Source: Acanthaster planci
Taxonomy: Eukaryota; Echinodermata; Asteroidea; Valvatida; Acanthasteridae
Length of the DNA stretch: 64,000 bases
NCBI RefSeq assembly: GCF_001949145.1
Contig: NW_019091530.1
Coordinates: 350,211-414,210 of the forward strand
Reading direction: 5' to 3'
The notes under the pieces are model-generated. The model had not been told where the DNA came from, did not search any database, and saw only the letters and a program-made list of their open reading frames with translations. Position numbers and translations under genes: made by a program. Shown in pieces: positions 33,923 to 48,018 of this stretch (positions are counted from its first letter, which is position 1; every line of letters begins with the position of its first letter).

Positions 33923-36900
33923 CATAACCCTCATAAGGCGCCCTCATTATAGCCGTTATTGTACAACGTGTGTCATACGTCACCAGTCAGTAAGTCCGAC
34001 TTGACGGATAAGCCAATCGGACCCCTGTCGGTGATATGTAGTAATTCACAATTGCACATGAATGGCATGACTTGCATAACGCATACAGAATTTCCACCAA
34101 TCAAAGTAGCCAGACTTGTAGACTCCGTTCATTTTAACGCAGGTATGAACGACGTAAAAACAAGCCTGGCAAAGTGATTGGCTGCTACCACTTTTGGTAG
34201 ATGAGCCCATTCGCTGTGTACAAACGGTTGTCAAATTCGTCAACTTAGTCGGGATATCTGAGCTGAACTCAAGTAATAAGTGGACACAAGAGGGGCGCAA
34301 AGCAAGCAACGGGGTGTGGTTTCGTTCGATGTGTCCAAAGCAGAAACGAAGACGTCACAAAGATCCCGACTTTAGTCAAGTCTACCGTCTTAAGAATCTC
34401 CCACAACCGAGGCGTGGCCTTTGTATGCAAAATAGTAGTTTATATGAATATTCACATTGACCCTAAGATGCGAAATAGGATACAAAACAGAACGTTGGAG
34501 CGGGTTCGCATTAATAGCGTCACCTTGTTCTTTCTTCAGTTTTGTTGTAGGAAGTCTTTTACAGACTTACTTCTTCGCTCCTTGTTCCAATGCATCGACC
34601 GCGGCCATTATTAACAGTGACAGTAGGGCCTACTGGTACCTAACTAGTACGTTTGGCGTCGCGTAGTACTACGTTTACATGTACATTATATCACGTGATA
34701 GGTCATGTTATGCAGGTCATTGATCCATGTTCATACATACGTATTCAACTGGAATTTCCCGGGCGGTGTTTGGTTCCTCCGGAAATCCGGAGGAAAAGTA
34801 AAGAAAAATTTAAACGGTTTGTAGGAGATTCCTAAGACAGTACAACGAGCCGTCGATTGAAGTCACGAGAGGGCGCAATAACAATCGGTGAGCGAGGCAT
34901 TAATTATGCTCGATCGAGTCCACTATCGAGTTCTGCCGTCTTGGCCCAGGAGTAGGGGGTGGAGGATGAGATTGCCCCAGCCGTGGAAATTCGAAGAGCG
35001 GTGGTTGCAGAACACCACATAACACTATTTTGCATTTGAAGCTTTTTTAATTTTCTTCTTTTTCAGTACCATTGAATCCATTCTGGTTGTCGGGAATTTC
35101 GCAAAATCCCTAAAAATTCGCTTGCTTTTCCTCCTTTTCACGAAAAAGTTGGGATGGGGACATGATTCAATGGGCCAATCCCAGTCAAAAGGTGTGTGTG
35201 GGAAGGTGGGAGATATATGCTCCCGTCCCCACGTAGGATCGACGCCCCTAATGTGTGCATCCTTGCACCGACGGTGCAAGCTTCATATGGAACTCGTTAC
35301 ATTTTGCCCTAAATTAACTTCAAATTGCCGGATCCAAAGGTTGCTGATAAGATTAGCAAATAAGAGGGTTATTCGGTGAGAATGACGATAAAAGATTTTA
35401 AAAGGCAACAAATCAATGACCTCTTGCGAAACTGTGCAAACTAGCGGGTGATCAAAGTCCCCGGGGAATGTGTCTCAACATGGCGGCCCTGGCATTCGTT
35501 GTAATAAGTTGGTAGAAAAAGAAATTGAGGCAAAGATAAAGAAATTTAAAGTGTTGTTTGGTTATTGTTGGTTATTTGGTTATACATTGAGTATGATGTC
35601 ACAGTCATCTAGTTAGGTGAATCCAAAAGTTAAAATGTAGGCCTCGCTTATTACAGGATCAGGGCCCCCAAATACACCATTCCCTCCAACCACTTGTTGA
35701 CGGCAAGAGTTTACTGTTTGATGGGAGGGCAACTAGCACGTTCAGGGCCTCTGGTGTTGGCTTACATGCATATGAAATTCAACTGTGAAGGTGGTGGGGC
35801 ACACCCTGGGGAGAGGGGTAAAAATGCCTGATTAGTACACTAGCAACGTGATCCCTTCCCACGCCCACCTCCACCAACTGCGGTGAGCAGTTTACTTCGT
35901 TAGGGGAAAAATTACAACACGGTGCCCAAGTTTAGTAGAGCTCCAAATCTTGAAGGATTGAAAAGAGGATTTTTGCATCACTAATTTTGAATAAAATATA
36001 GTTTAGAAAATCAAACGAACGTTCTACCAATGTTTGTTCAACTATTCTAATAAACGTTTCTTGTCAGAACAAATTATTGGAAATTTCTTGTTCTGTGTTG
36101 CCTAAATCGTTGACCTGTTCAATTTCAATTATGCATTTTTGTCAGTCAGTTCACTAGATTTTATTTAAATATTATTTACATGTATATATTTAAAATGCTA
36201 TAAATGTAATGTACTATAAAAAGAAAGTGACGTTTGTTAGAGTATACTTATTCATTTTTATACGGATTTAAAAATAACCCCAGGTATAGTGTATCTCAAG
36301 TGGTGGGAATGGATGAATTGGGGCTAGCAACATAATTATTTTATATGGTTTCAAATAGTTATTATTGCAAAATAGAAAGTGGGATGATTGCATCTCAAAC
36401 ACCACAGTATATGCCAGGACTAACCATAGAGGAAGGACACAGAAGGAGTTTGAACTGCCTGGGCAATAACATCTGGCCAATTACCGCTCTTTGGCATGCC
36501 CAGTATGTCCATAGCCAGAGCGCAGCGAGCGCTTGCAACCACAAAACCCCTTTGTAACCCATGACTGCCGCCACAATTTTTCGCTGGTAATCTGCATCCT
36601 TAAAACTTTGTGTACTGAGGTATAGGAAATTGAATATTCATACATTTGTTGGTGCTTGGTATAATCTCATAGCAACATCAATTTCGTACTTGCGCAGTTG
36701 TTTACATTACCCCGAGTGCTCTAAATGTACATGTGCAGTCATTGCCTTTAATTAACGCTTTCTTCTGGAATTAGTTTGGAATAAATAGCCCCGTTGTTTA
36801 CAGTATTTTGTGCTTTGTTTGAATAATTTTGCTCATGGCATTGGAACAAAAGCGTATTTACCAGATTTCATGATCACTCCATGTAATGAAATAGCGCACC

Positions 36901-38490
36901 TTGTTCCTTATGAACTCAACTTTCTTGTTTTCAATTTTTTTTGCAATACTAAACTAATTTCCTGTAGTTGGTTTGTAAAAGGTTAACAAAAAATCCCCTT
37001 TAGAGTACATGTCCACATCACCTGGCACGAATTATAATTGTGTGAGCCTGTAAAACGGAAGAAGACATGATCTTACATGCAAACATCTCCGATGCTGAGG
37101 GGTCTGATGTGCAGTTGAAAATTTTATAATATTCCGTTTCGTTGAATTCTTCCTCCATGCTGAGTGGCAGCTTACGGGAGTTTGCAGTTCCAAGACTAAC
37201 ACGAATCAGTCACTCAGAGATCTGTCGTTTTCACTTTTTTTTAGCATTGCACTGCAGAGTCAAATCCATTCTTACACGGCAATTTTCCAAGCTTGAAAGC
37301 AGTCAGAGTGTTTCCTTTCATAACTGGAAGTAAATTCTCTTCTAGGTTCAAAATCGACCGCGCCAATGTGAGTGCCGTTGTCGGTGTGAGCTGCAGCCGA
37401 ATTTAGTTGTCTAATCGGCGCGTACGCCTAACAGCGCGCACACACAATAAATTGCAAACTTCTCGCCAACTTGCGGGTAAAGTCCACCCGTAATTGACAA
37501 ATTGGCACAAAATAACTGACGATCTTATCTCCATAACATGCTACTATATTGTCCGATTCGGATTGATATTTGGATTGCTGATAAGCGTGAAAACGGCGCT
37601 CGACTAAAAGCCGGTACCTCGGTAGCCTATATTTAAACATTATAATCTAGCAAGTTAACCATCAACTAGCTCAAAGCTCACCCAGTATTATTTATTTTTC
37701 AGCGGCTTGTCTCTTCCCTTCCAATACTACTATACTACTAATGAACCAGGAAATAGAAATATTTTTTTATAAATTTACTAAAAACCCTTGAAATTGCATC
37801 TTTGGGTTTCAATTAACCTTATTTTAATTTTTGTTTTTGCAATTTTAACCAACATTTTGATGCTTTTTTGGTTTTATGCTAATGCTACATGTATTTGCAT
37901 ATTCATGAGCAGAACTATGGTGTCATCCAAAGGCCCTAAATATCAATGTTGCACTGATTTGTGCACGAAAAATTTCTAGATTCCTTTAAGCACTGCTATG
38001 GCGGATTTTATTTTCTTTGGCAAATTACTGCGGTGTAAGTATATGGCAATAATCCAGCCAAAATCCTTTTCACAGAAATGTTCCCAGATAGCAACTTTGG
38101 AGTTCACAATTTGAACATGAAAACATGCAATCTGAACGATGTCTTCCTGGATTTACATCAAAGGAAAAGCTCCCTCACTTGTCCAGAAATGCTTGGCCAA
38201 TTTTTAAAGTTTCAAGAAGTGCACCTTTCAGTTCACATAACTCAAAAAAGATGTCAAACAGTCTTCATACATGGAAGAAGAGTACAGATACACACAAAAT
38301 GCGATTTTAAGAAAAAATCATTTCCTGTTTCCTTCAACTTCATCGTTGGTGGTCCTCTATGCGTGCTTCGTGTGTAATAATAAGTATACAGAATATTTCT
38401 TCGGATATAGCAAAAACAGTTGATAGAAACATCACACTTTGGTCTAAACCTATGGGATACGCTGACTGTTAGAGATATTTTCTGTTTTGC
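33923..38490. other. Long stretch with no recognised exon
   Basis: This stretch should contain or precede the initiator exon of OSTa-1, but I could not identify one. A degenerate block near 35040-35170 (TTTTTCAGTACCATTGAATC and onward) resembles 54730-54800, so it is probably an interspersed repeat. Confidence 0.4.
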
Positions 38491-38499
38491 ACCACTCTG

Positions 38500-38645
38500 G
38501 AAACCCAACCCAACCCAACCCAATCCACACAGCCCGACCAAACCAAACCCAACCCAACCAAACAAATCCAACCAAACCCAACCAAAGAAAATTGCAACAA
38601 GGCCAACCCAAACCAACCAAACCTGACTAAACCAAACCAATCCCA
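38500..38645. repeat. CCAAA/CCAAC simple repeat
   Basis: A nearly pure (CCCAA)n/(CCAAA)n tract with C and A on the plus strand, interrupted by short variants. The Trp/Gly/Leu-rich open frames on the minus strand are products of this tract. Confidence 0.9.
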
Positions 38646-39444
38646 CAATAGTTGACTGAAGGGAACCTTTGAACAGAGGACGAAAATAAGAGGTGAACAT
38701 ACATGTATAAGAAAATATGCCACAAGTTATGGAAGCTGTCCCTGAATACGATACTCACAAAGGAAAAAATGGTCGCGATTGCCCCCGAGATCGACGCTTA
38801 AAGTCGGTTAATTCCAATATTTAACTAGCATCTCTTATTTTCACCGATCTTAGCTTAATTTCTCATATCTAACATCACTCATAAGTAATGTCATTTTGAG
38901 CTAAAATAACGAAAATAAGGTGAAAACCTGAACAGTTCCAAGCAAAAACTAAGGAGCTCCAGAAGTGCAATCGGATTTATTCCCTATCCTGCTTTATTCT
39001 ATCTTTTTTTTATCTCAGAATGACAACATAATTATAATTACAGAGAAGATGTGACATCCTGAGATGAATTATCTGAGAATGACGTGGTTCTGAAATCAAG
39101 AAGTCGACATCAGGCGACAATTTATGTCACTATGACTACATCCTGAGAGACATTATTACGAGATGACGACATCCTATGAGTATAGGCTATCAATATCCTA
39201 AGATAGCGCGTCGCCCACTTTCAAACTATCGTCAACTTTTCTGGTTCTAGTTGTGGTGGAATACTGCATAATCTCCTGACTGAGCAGATATTTACAGAAA
39301 GTGAGCCCCCTGATGATGTCACCTATATTGAGAGATTGAAGTTTTGACTTGAAAAATGCAATGCTTGGTGCATGACGTATTTCCGGTGGTAATTTATTCC
39401 ATTCTGCAAAAGTTCTTGGAAATAATGAGAACGTGTAGCAGTCT

Positions 39445-41200
39445 TTATGTGAGGATGGTTTGGTGGAGGATACCTGTTATCTTGTAGAATGGTTTGGTTT
39501 GGCCTGGTATGAGTCCGTATTTATAGCAACGATTTTGTTGACAGATTTGTAGAGGAGGGTCATCCCTGGGCTGCTCTACGATGTTCCAAGGGCTCCCATT
39601 CCAGTTGGGACAGCATTTTGGTGACGCTCTCCCTCTTTGTGTCGTTGTTGAAGACAAATCTGGCAGATCGTCGTTGAACCACTTCCAGCTGTATTTTATG
39701 TTCCTTGTGATTGGGATCCCAGACTGATGAAAAGTATATTCCAGATGGGATCTGGCTCGTGTTTTATAAGCCTTCGCCTTTACTTCAGAAGAACAGCTGT
39801 ACAGATTTCTATGTAGCAGACCTAGAATTTGATTAGCTTTTGCGGTAATACCTTGAATATGAGTTGCCAAACTTAATTTATTGTTGATCCCGACTCCCAA
39901 GTCAGTGTGGTTTGTGACAGCTTGTAGTGCCGTATCCCCCAACCTGTAATCTGCCAAAATTGGTTTCTTTTTGTGGGTAATTCGCATGGTGTAACATTTG
40001 GACTTGTTGAACTTCCTTTGCCATCGTTGTTCCCATGTGCAGAGGTGGTTAATATCATTTTAAAGATCCTGGGTATCGTTAATATTGTCTATCTGTCTGT
40101 AAAGGATACAGTCGTCTGCAAATAGACGTACTTTCGATGTAATTCCATTTGAGATGTCATTCACGAAGACCAAAGATAGTAATGGGCCTAAGACTGTACC
40201 TTATGGGACGCCAAATGTTACATGAATGGAAGATGAGGTTCCACCCTGTAGAACAACTTGCAAGAAATGTCCTAATCCAGGTATGGAGTGAGCCATTTAT
40301 TCCCGAATGGCTAAGCTTAGTTAAGAGTCTTTCTTGCGGAACGCAGTCGAAGGTCTTGTTCAAGTCCATCTAATTGGCCTTTGTCGTTGAGGATCTTAGT
40401 AACGTCATCAATGGTCAATGCAAGTTGAGATTCGCATGACCGGTTCTTGCTGCTGATCATTTAGATATCCATGTTTTTCCAGATGAAACATTATGTTTGA
40501 ATGGATGATGTGTTCCAGTAATTAACAAGGTATGGATGTTAGTGAAACTGGACGATAATTCCCTGGCCCTGAGTGATTTCCTTTTTTTGAAAAAAGGAGT
40601 GGCGTGCGCCCTCAGCCAATTAGCCGGAAATTCACCGGTAGAAATGGACTTCTGGTATAGTCAGCAGAGAAGCAATACTGCTGGCACTTTCTTTGAGTAA
40701 CTTTGGAGTTATCCAATCTGGTCCTTTGCCTGGTGCTTTCTGAACTGTAAATTCCTTAATCTTCTCTACGCCATGAGTAGATATGTAAATAGGTGGCAAG
40801 TCTGGAAACTCAGGTGCTATTTTCAAAACACTGTTGCGATCTTCTTCTTTGAATACAGATTGGAATTGTTCATTTAAAGCATTGGCTTTCTCTACAGGTG
40901 GTTAAGCAAATCCTTTTGCAGTATTTCATGCAGCAACACCTGAAAAATCTGGCGGTTGTTTTTGATGAGTCTCCAGAAGGGTTTGTGTCCCCAGTTTTTA
41001 GACTTTCTCCAACTTCCAACAAGTACTCAGATCTGGCTTTTCTAATGGTGCGGTCAGTGATACGTACTGTTAAATTATCTAACAGTGGACAAGTTCAGGC
41101 AAGCACCTACCACCTTGGACAAGAACCCCTTCAACTGTCAACGACAAATGACCCATGTTGGTCTATTTTGTGAAATCTCATCGTCCTCATATTTTGCCAT
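39445..41200 (-). mobile_element. CR1/L2-like non-LTR retrotransposon, degenerate reverse transcriptase
   Basis: On the minus strand, in order: a pre-RT block (VEKANALNEQFQSVF, then PPIYISTHGVEK and KAPGKGPDWITPKLLKE, about 40900-40650), the first catalytic Asp in DLNKTFDCVPQERLL (about 40365-40320), the LFADDCILYRQ catalytic box (FADD at about 40111-40122), then LGVGINNKLSLATHI and KAYKTRARSHLEY (about 39900-39740), the usual C-terminal region. Frameshifts and stops break it into at least four frames. No endonuclease domain was recognised. Flanks near 39050-39200 and 41480-41640 share GACATCCTGAGATGA-type words. Confidence 0.85.
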
Positions 41201-41814
41201 TGGGTGCAACTGTCGTGGGGCTCATAGTCAATTCATGTGAATGGTTCCCTTTGTGCTGATATTGAATAACGTATGGGGCCTGGTTCTAGATTGTCCACTT
41301 TTGATAGACCAAGCCATCCATCACTGAGTGGGCGACGTTGGCGGAATTGTATTTACCTAAAGTCATCGCGCGAAATTACCCAGAGTGGGATTTACTCTCC
41401 CACTTCCACCATATCATTATCCTGTGATATATGTTACCAGCATGTTGCCGTCCCGTGATGAATTATAAAAGGATATCGACTTCTGTTCTTTGGAATGTCG
41501 TCATCCAAAAATCTTTGATTTCAGAATGTTGACATCTTGATTTTACAAGATGCTATCATCCCAAAAATCATGTTAGGATATTGGCACCTTGCCCGAAATG
41601 TGTCGCCATCTTAAGATAAAATGTTGTTTCAATAAATCGTACGGCGCTTCCATCTGCTGGACAGAGTGTTGATGGTGTTGAGGACCAGGAGGTACACATG
41701 GGGCGATTTGGGGCTCTGTCAGGAACATATAGTGGTCATTCTGCCATTTTAAGGCTACTGATAGATCTTCCCCAAATGCAACACTGATGGCATTCCTCTC
41801 TGCTCAGATATGGG

Positions 41815-42130
41815 CGGCCAAAAAACAAAAAAAGCAAAAAAAAAAACAACAAAACGCAAAACAAACACCAAAAACCATTTACAAACCAAGTTATTGAAAA
41901 ATTAAATAACAAAAATTAAAAGTAATATGTCACCAAATTTAATTTTACCAAAAATAAACAATTACCATGACGGGCGACCATTATTCTCTTATCAAAATGT
42001 AACTAGTAAAACACAAGACAAACACAAAAAACATTCCTAAAAGAAATTATTTAAAAATAAATAACCAACATTCGAAAACAGTATGCCCCAAAAAAGTTCC
42101 TAAAAAACAACAGTAAATCAAAATACGAAA
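41815..42130. repeat. A-rich low-complexity block
   Basis: Adenine-rich sequence (CAAAAAAC and AAAATAAA words) with few G bases, between the LINE and the large inverted-repeat element. No coding potential is seen. Confidence 0.7.
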
Positions 42131-42245
42131 TAATTAATAAAATAAGAAAGCAAATTGTCGAAATTTAACCAAAGGTGGCCAACAGTTTATTTCAATTTTT
42201 AACAACGAAGCTAAAAGCAAATCATTAGAAAAATTCTTAATCAAA

Positions 42246-44140
42246 CGAATTTGTTTCCACCGTATAATACTATATTTTTATAAAATTAATTTTGACCCTT
42301 TTGGCCGATCTTGACTCTTTTGGCCGCCCGTATCAATAGACAAATTCTCAATTAAACTAACTGAGTTCCATCGTTGGGGGCGTCCTATGTCACGCGCAAT
42401 ATGTGTTGGGCGCGACATAGGCGATGTCCACGATCGGGCCGGGAGGTGTGTATAGGGACGACGCAAAATCATACATGTCGCCCCTACGTCTTAAGTTTGG
42501 TGGAGTGGAGTACAGCCACCACCATGGTTCATGGTTTTTTCTGGACTTTTTCCAAATTTAAAAGTGTTTCTAAATTCTATGGGTGAGAAAATAAGGGAAA
42601 CCGTCGGTGCAATCAAGATTCAAGCAATAATTGGCCAATTTATCCTTTTGCTAACAGGGGTTTTCAGGAATATTCCAAGAAGATTGCTGCCGTAAATTAT
42701 TTTTGTATAGCAGAGAGTGGATGAAATTTGTTATCGGCATCAACAGGGCCATTTCCCACTCTTTTCTTATTGTTTGATTTTACACAGCTTCGTGGACAAG
42801 CGGTCTTCCCTGATGTATTTGAACACTTTTTTGCGACTAGCATGGAATGATTACTAGGTTAATGTCGCTTTTAATACACTGGTAGAGATATCAGCGTTTT
42901 TGCAGACTGGAGCTACCTAGAAAGTATGTCTGAAATTCGCTTCAATTTAATGTTCAATTGTTAACTAGGAAGGCATCACTGGTCTCGTGCAAGGTCACGA
43001 GACTGGGTGGATAGCACTTTTCAACACATAACTCGCCCGCATGCCCGTTAATTAAGCTAGTGTTTCCCAGAGAGCGGTAGTTTTAAAACTCAGTCCGTAC
43101 CCGGAGCTTGGCGATGCAAGGGCTCTTTTGTGTATATTTGTGGTTTGTATTTCTACTTCATTTAATGACTTAAAGTATACCGGTGATAATATCCCACCTG
43201 CTTTTTTCTCTTCTGTGTCGGGGGATACAGAGCTTATTTTCTGTGCCTTCTTTCCGCACTTTATCAGTCTCTAATTTTGGTTCTTTTATTCTTATTAATT
43301 GCAATTGATGGCAGAGAACCTTGTCTGTATCGCTGTTCTTCAAGCCATGCGTGATAGGAGTAGGTGGATTTCAGTTTTGGGTTTTTTGGTTGAATTCCTT
43401 GCCTAAAGGACACTTCTCAATTTCTCCTGTAGGAGTTCTATTAGGATCTGAATGTTCTCCACATCCAGTTCTTTTTCTTTTTGGTAGGCCTATCGATGAT
43501 ACTCGATCATACAAGGTCATCCTTTATACATTCGCCCAACTCCGTTCCAACTGATCCACTCGTTCTACTCTTAACTTTGGAACACAATCCGGGAAAAAAA
43601 ATGAAATTCGTGGTGGCTGACGTACTCCATTCCACCAAACTTTTAAGACGTAGAGGCGACATGTATGATAACGCCCCTTCCCTATACATCCTCCCAGACC
43701 GCGCCCGCCTGCGCTGCGCCTACCTGTAGCTGTATGCTGCGCTGGTGTGTGTCAGGCGCTCTCTATCGATCTGCATCATTGCGTGATCGCATTGCGCTAT
43801 CGGTAGATATATTGCACGAATTCTCCAACTTTACCTCCCCTTTTGGAAACAATCTTCCATAAATGTTAACATAGAAACTAAGGGCAATTAGCTTATATCA
43901 ACATTAATGCCAAATAATATTGAGCAACAAGATCGACAGACCGCTTAAAGATCGCGCGATCGTGGACATCGCTTAATCGCGCCCCATACATGGTTGCGCA
44001 TGGCATAGGACGCCCTAAACGACTGAACCAAGTTTGTTTGAGAATTTGTCTATTGATTGGCGTTGAGTTTGTTTGTTAAAAAAGGCCAAAAGGGTTAAAA
44101 TTGATTTTACAAAAAAAAGTATTATATGATGGAACCAAAT
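42246..44140. mobile_element. Large inverted-repeat (foldback) DNA element, about 1.9 kb
   Basis: The left arm (42246 to about 42530) and right arm (about 43600-44140) are imperfect reverse complements over several hundred bases. Matching pairs include AATTTTGACCCTTTTGGCC, CAATAGACAAATTCTCA, GGGCGTCCTATG and CATACATGTCGCCCCTACGT on the left, each found in complement and in reverse order on the right. The right arm has an insertion at about 43745-43930. The middle (about 42600-43550) shows no transposase I can recognise, so the element looks non-autonomous. Confidence 0.75.
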
Positions 44141-44586
44141 TTGCGCGAAGTCCGCCCTATCAGCACTGCCGCATGGCGACTGGCACGAGTGCTTTGTTCT
44201 CGAATGACCTTGCTTTCGTGAAAGACCGACTTGACTCATTAAGCTGCAGCTGACGTCGTTTTCACGAACTACAGACATATATAAATGTTGAAACTGGAAA
44301 GTTTGAAAAGTAACCTGCGAAATTTTCAATACAATTTTAAAATAACAGTCAACAAAAACTGGGTTATTAGTTATTTTAGAAGTCGATCTAAACTGTCCCG
44401 AAGCTGTAACTGAATCCTTTGTCTATCTTATCTCTTTAATTTATCTTTAATCAAGTTTCGGTGGCATTATGAACACTGTCGGAAGGTATTAAAAATTTGG
44501 TGTATGATTCGGATCTTATAAATAACATTTCAATGAAGACTTTACAATTATACACAAAGTAGTTATCGATTGTCAGCTCAACTCAC

Positions 44587-44711
44587 TGGCCAGCAAGAAA
44601 ACATCCATATCAGATACGTCGCCTGTTTGCTGTGCGGGATATTCTTGGCAATCTGTCCAATGGTCAGATGGTCATGGTCAACAGCAAGAAATGCGGGGTT
44701 TCCATTGATTC
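44587..44711 (-). pseudogene. Orphan OSTalpha exon-2-like fragment
   Basis: A 125-bp exon between TTTCAG and GTGAGT on the minus strand, in the same phase as exon 2 of OSTa-1 (two bases, then whole codons). It ends IAKNIPHSKQATYLIWMFSC followed by WP, close to ISKNIPHAERSTSMMWLYSI plus WP in OSTa-1. The first membrane helix is largely missing (VDHDHLTIG stands in its place), a loss of about 12 codons. No exons 3 to 7 follow it. It may be a relic of a deleted gene copy or an alternative exon of OSTa-1. Confidence 0.65.
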
Positions 44712-44999
44712 CTGAAAGGAATTAAAAAATGGAGTCTAAATGATAACAGTTTCATCATTATTTGTCTAGAAATGAGCACACAAATGGGCTAGATAGGAGC
44801 GGCTTTTGAGCCTGTCCACTCAAAGGGCGGATCCAGAACTATTTTTTGGGGGTGTTTTAATGTAGCCTTTTATGGCTTTTCCAGGGGGTGAAGCTTTATT
44901 CTGGGACTTTGCGTATGCTTTTGGGAAGGAATAAAAATGAAATAGACAAAAAAAGCTGGGAGGGGGGCGTGAGGTGGAGGGGCATGACCTCAGTTGGCT

Positions 45000-46820
45000 C
45001 CTGATTCCACCCATATTCCACTCCAGAACACCGTGCCGGAGCTTGACTTCCTCTCTAATTCAGTTTCCTCTCGAATATCATTGCATTCTCCAAATCCCCC
45101 CAAAAACTCCGAGGAAGAGTGGTCCATTGCTTTTTTATACGATTCAGGGCATTTACAGGAATAATAACATGACGTAACAGATGGAATGTTACACTCCTCC
45201 AGGCAAAATTGACATGAATAGTACATTCCAACGGTCACCTCATGAATTATTTTTTTTCCAAAAATTCATTATTTTAAACAACACCATGGGCGCTCCAATG
45301 TGCCGGTCTAATGGAACCTTGTCTTTCGGGCTAGAGCACTCGGGGGCTTGGACGGGTAACTTAATGGAACGTGATCGGTAATCTAATCAGATGACGCCAA
45401 TTATTCGTGGATTGTTCATGCACGATTCCAAACTGTGTGTGTGACTTTGAAAACTGGAAGTGTCAAAACTTGCAGGCAAATATGGGCGTGGCAAGAAGAG
45501 GAGCAATATCTCTTGGGGGGAGCCAGACTGACAAAACACAAATTTTCAGTTCCTCCTTGCCAATTCCTTGTACAGTTACGTAAAAATAGCCAGTGAACAA
45601 GTATGTATATAAATAAGAACTTTAAAGAGGTAGTGGATTCATTATGACTAGTCTCTGCGAAGATGAATTTAACTAAATTAAAAAAATAAAGAGGACAGAG
45701 GATTCAAATCACCAATTTTCTTGAAAATGCTTTGGAATTGAACTCCTTCCACCGTCAGCGGTTCAGTGCGCATTTGCATAAGTGCTTACAGCCGGAAAAC
45801 TTTAATACCCTGGCCCTAGAAAACCCCAACGCCCATGCATATCACACAATTAAAAATCAGACCTTATTTTAAAGTTCATTTGCCTCACTAGAAACCCGCT
45901 TGGAAAACGTAAAGTTGATTTGTACAAAAGATTTTTAGACAAAGTTGGTTGTAATATCTCGAGAATCAAAAACTATTTTGGTGACATCAGACTATTGTTG
46001 ACTCTAAGTTATTTTTCATTTATTTACACTATATGTAGATTATGTTCGTGAATCTACGTTTGGCTGTAGATTATCAATTTACAGAACCGGTATAATTTAT
46101 ATACTTCAGTATTTTTTTGACACCACACAATCGCCGTGCCTAAGGAATTTAGAATTTTGTTTATCACTTTTTCTGATTTCTAAATCGTAAAATTACACCG
46201 AGTCTCCGCTTTTGAACTGAGTTTATTTGTGAGCACCCACGCTCTTTGCACATAGCAGTTGCTTCAAAGTTCTCAAAAGAAAGAAATGCGAATTAGTTTT
46301 AGTTGCGAAAATTTCGGCAGCGGTAGGATCGAACAAGCAGTCGAATTCTCGGACCCCACTCGCATTAGGTTGGAAGGTCGTTACTTCCTACATGGCAATT
46401 TTGCTGCAATTTGAAATCCAAAGCATAAAAATACTTCATTCGACGACATCCATGTTGTTTTCTTCCCTCTTGTATTGTGCATTGGATTCAGCCCAAAAGA
46501 ATCTCTTGATTCTAGGTTATCAGAAAGAATCTTGGTAAGCCTGGCAATAAGCTCCTCTATGTGGATAACAAGGCACCGCTCGCCTCACAGCGGATACAAA
46601 AAGGCTATAACATGCAAACAGCAGAAATAATGGCCGACCAAAGTTCCACTTACCAAATAGATATGAGGCTAAGGTCAGACGCTAACAAAATACACCATAA
46701 GCAAATTAGGTACAATGCAATGGGTTTAGGAACGTAGAGGCCAACAGATAAGGAATGTACCGTAATGTACCTTGATAATTATAGCGAGCAAGCTTTTAAA
46801 AATCGGTTGAAAAGGTTCTG
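45000..46820. other. Stretch with no recognised feature
   Basis: AT-rich sequence between the orphan exon and foldback element 2. Strong donor-like sites exist on the minus strand (for example near 46650), but none is preceded by an open frame with an ATG. Confidence 0.4.
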
Positions 46821-46826
46821 CTAGCA

Positions 46827-47340
46827 CGAAAGCCCTGCAGTGCATCAAATACATATTTTCAAAAAGTGAAGTATATATTTTTTTTAACTTCGTTTAAAAA
46901 GTGATTTTTTTATCAAATACATATTTTCTCCAGTTCATTTCATTTTTATGAGTTTAATTTTAATAAACATTATAACTTTTGGAAACAAATCGTCTTTACT
47001 CTTTATATTATTTGATCAAATTTGTTTTTATGAGATGTATTTTTCCAAGTTTATTCTCAAGACATATAAATTCAAGGTTGATTTCACCTCTCATTAAACG
47101 AACTTCACAAAAATATAACTCATAAAAAACGAAGTACAAAACTATGTATCTCCTAAAAACGAACTTGTGAATAAATGTTGTGACACGTTTTGTTTTTGGA
47201 AATACAAACACTTTTTCTAAACATAAATCTTATAAGAAAGAACTCAACTATATATCTTGTACAAGCGAACATTGGAAAAATATCCCCCCCGAAAAAAGGT
47301 AAAAAAATTACTTCATAATAAAGAACTTCGAAAATTTATA
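46827..47340. mobile_element. Foldback element 2, same family as 23405-24405
   Basis: It starts with GAAAGCCCTGCAGTGCATCA, matching the left end of element 1, followed by ACATATTTTCAAAAAG as there. The left half has CTCCAGTTCATTTCATTTTT-type words, and the right half the complementary CTCCTAAAAACGAACTTG (about 47151-47168) and similar units. The right terminal repeat was not found, so this copy may be truncated. Confidence 0.6.
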
Positions 47341-48018
47341 TTTGATTAAAATTAACCCTGCTAAAATATTGTTAATTAAAAGAAGACAGTGGTTATGGGG
47401 TATTTACTGTGGCGCTGCATGCCTTTTGAGAATCAAATCAAAAGGCAGTATTTAATACCGAAAGGGCTGCATCGCTCTGCGTATCGAAAACAAAATGAGA
47501 ATTTGATTGGGATAACCAAGAATTTTTTTTCTAGAAAGAAAGACACCAACAGGTTTAGTTATTGAGTTGAGGGATTTAATTATTGTTTTAAACTAAAACA
47601 TCGTCAAAAACAAAAGTGGCTGAATAATGAAATATTTTCGATACTTCCATTTCTTTGAGGAAGGTGTAATGAAACGTTTCGTACAAAGTTATCAGTGATA
47701 TTGGGTCTTTTTGAAGTATAGGTATTTCATTTTCACTAAATCATTCTTTATTTACATCGATCATTATTAAAACGTGTAATGTCTGGGAAGTTTTTTCTCA
47801 CAAAGGTAAACAACCTACAGACTCCGAAATGGAACATTATAGAAAACACCACTTGCACCAAAACTATCATTATACAACATAACACATGGTAACTTTTCTT
47901 GCTCATGAATTTTTAGTGTCAATATGTCTGATTGGTAAAACAACCAAAACAAGCTCTGTTTTTGGTGGGTAGTCGATTTTAGCCGTCCTTGGTGCACAAC
48001 CAGAGCGGGACCAAGAGA

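Noticed and set aside
38254-38723. Minus-strand frames rich in Gly, Leu, Trp and Phe resembling membrane proteins
   Set aside because: They are translations of the CCAAA/CCAAC simple repeat with no family similarity and no splice context.
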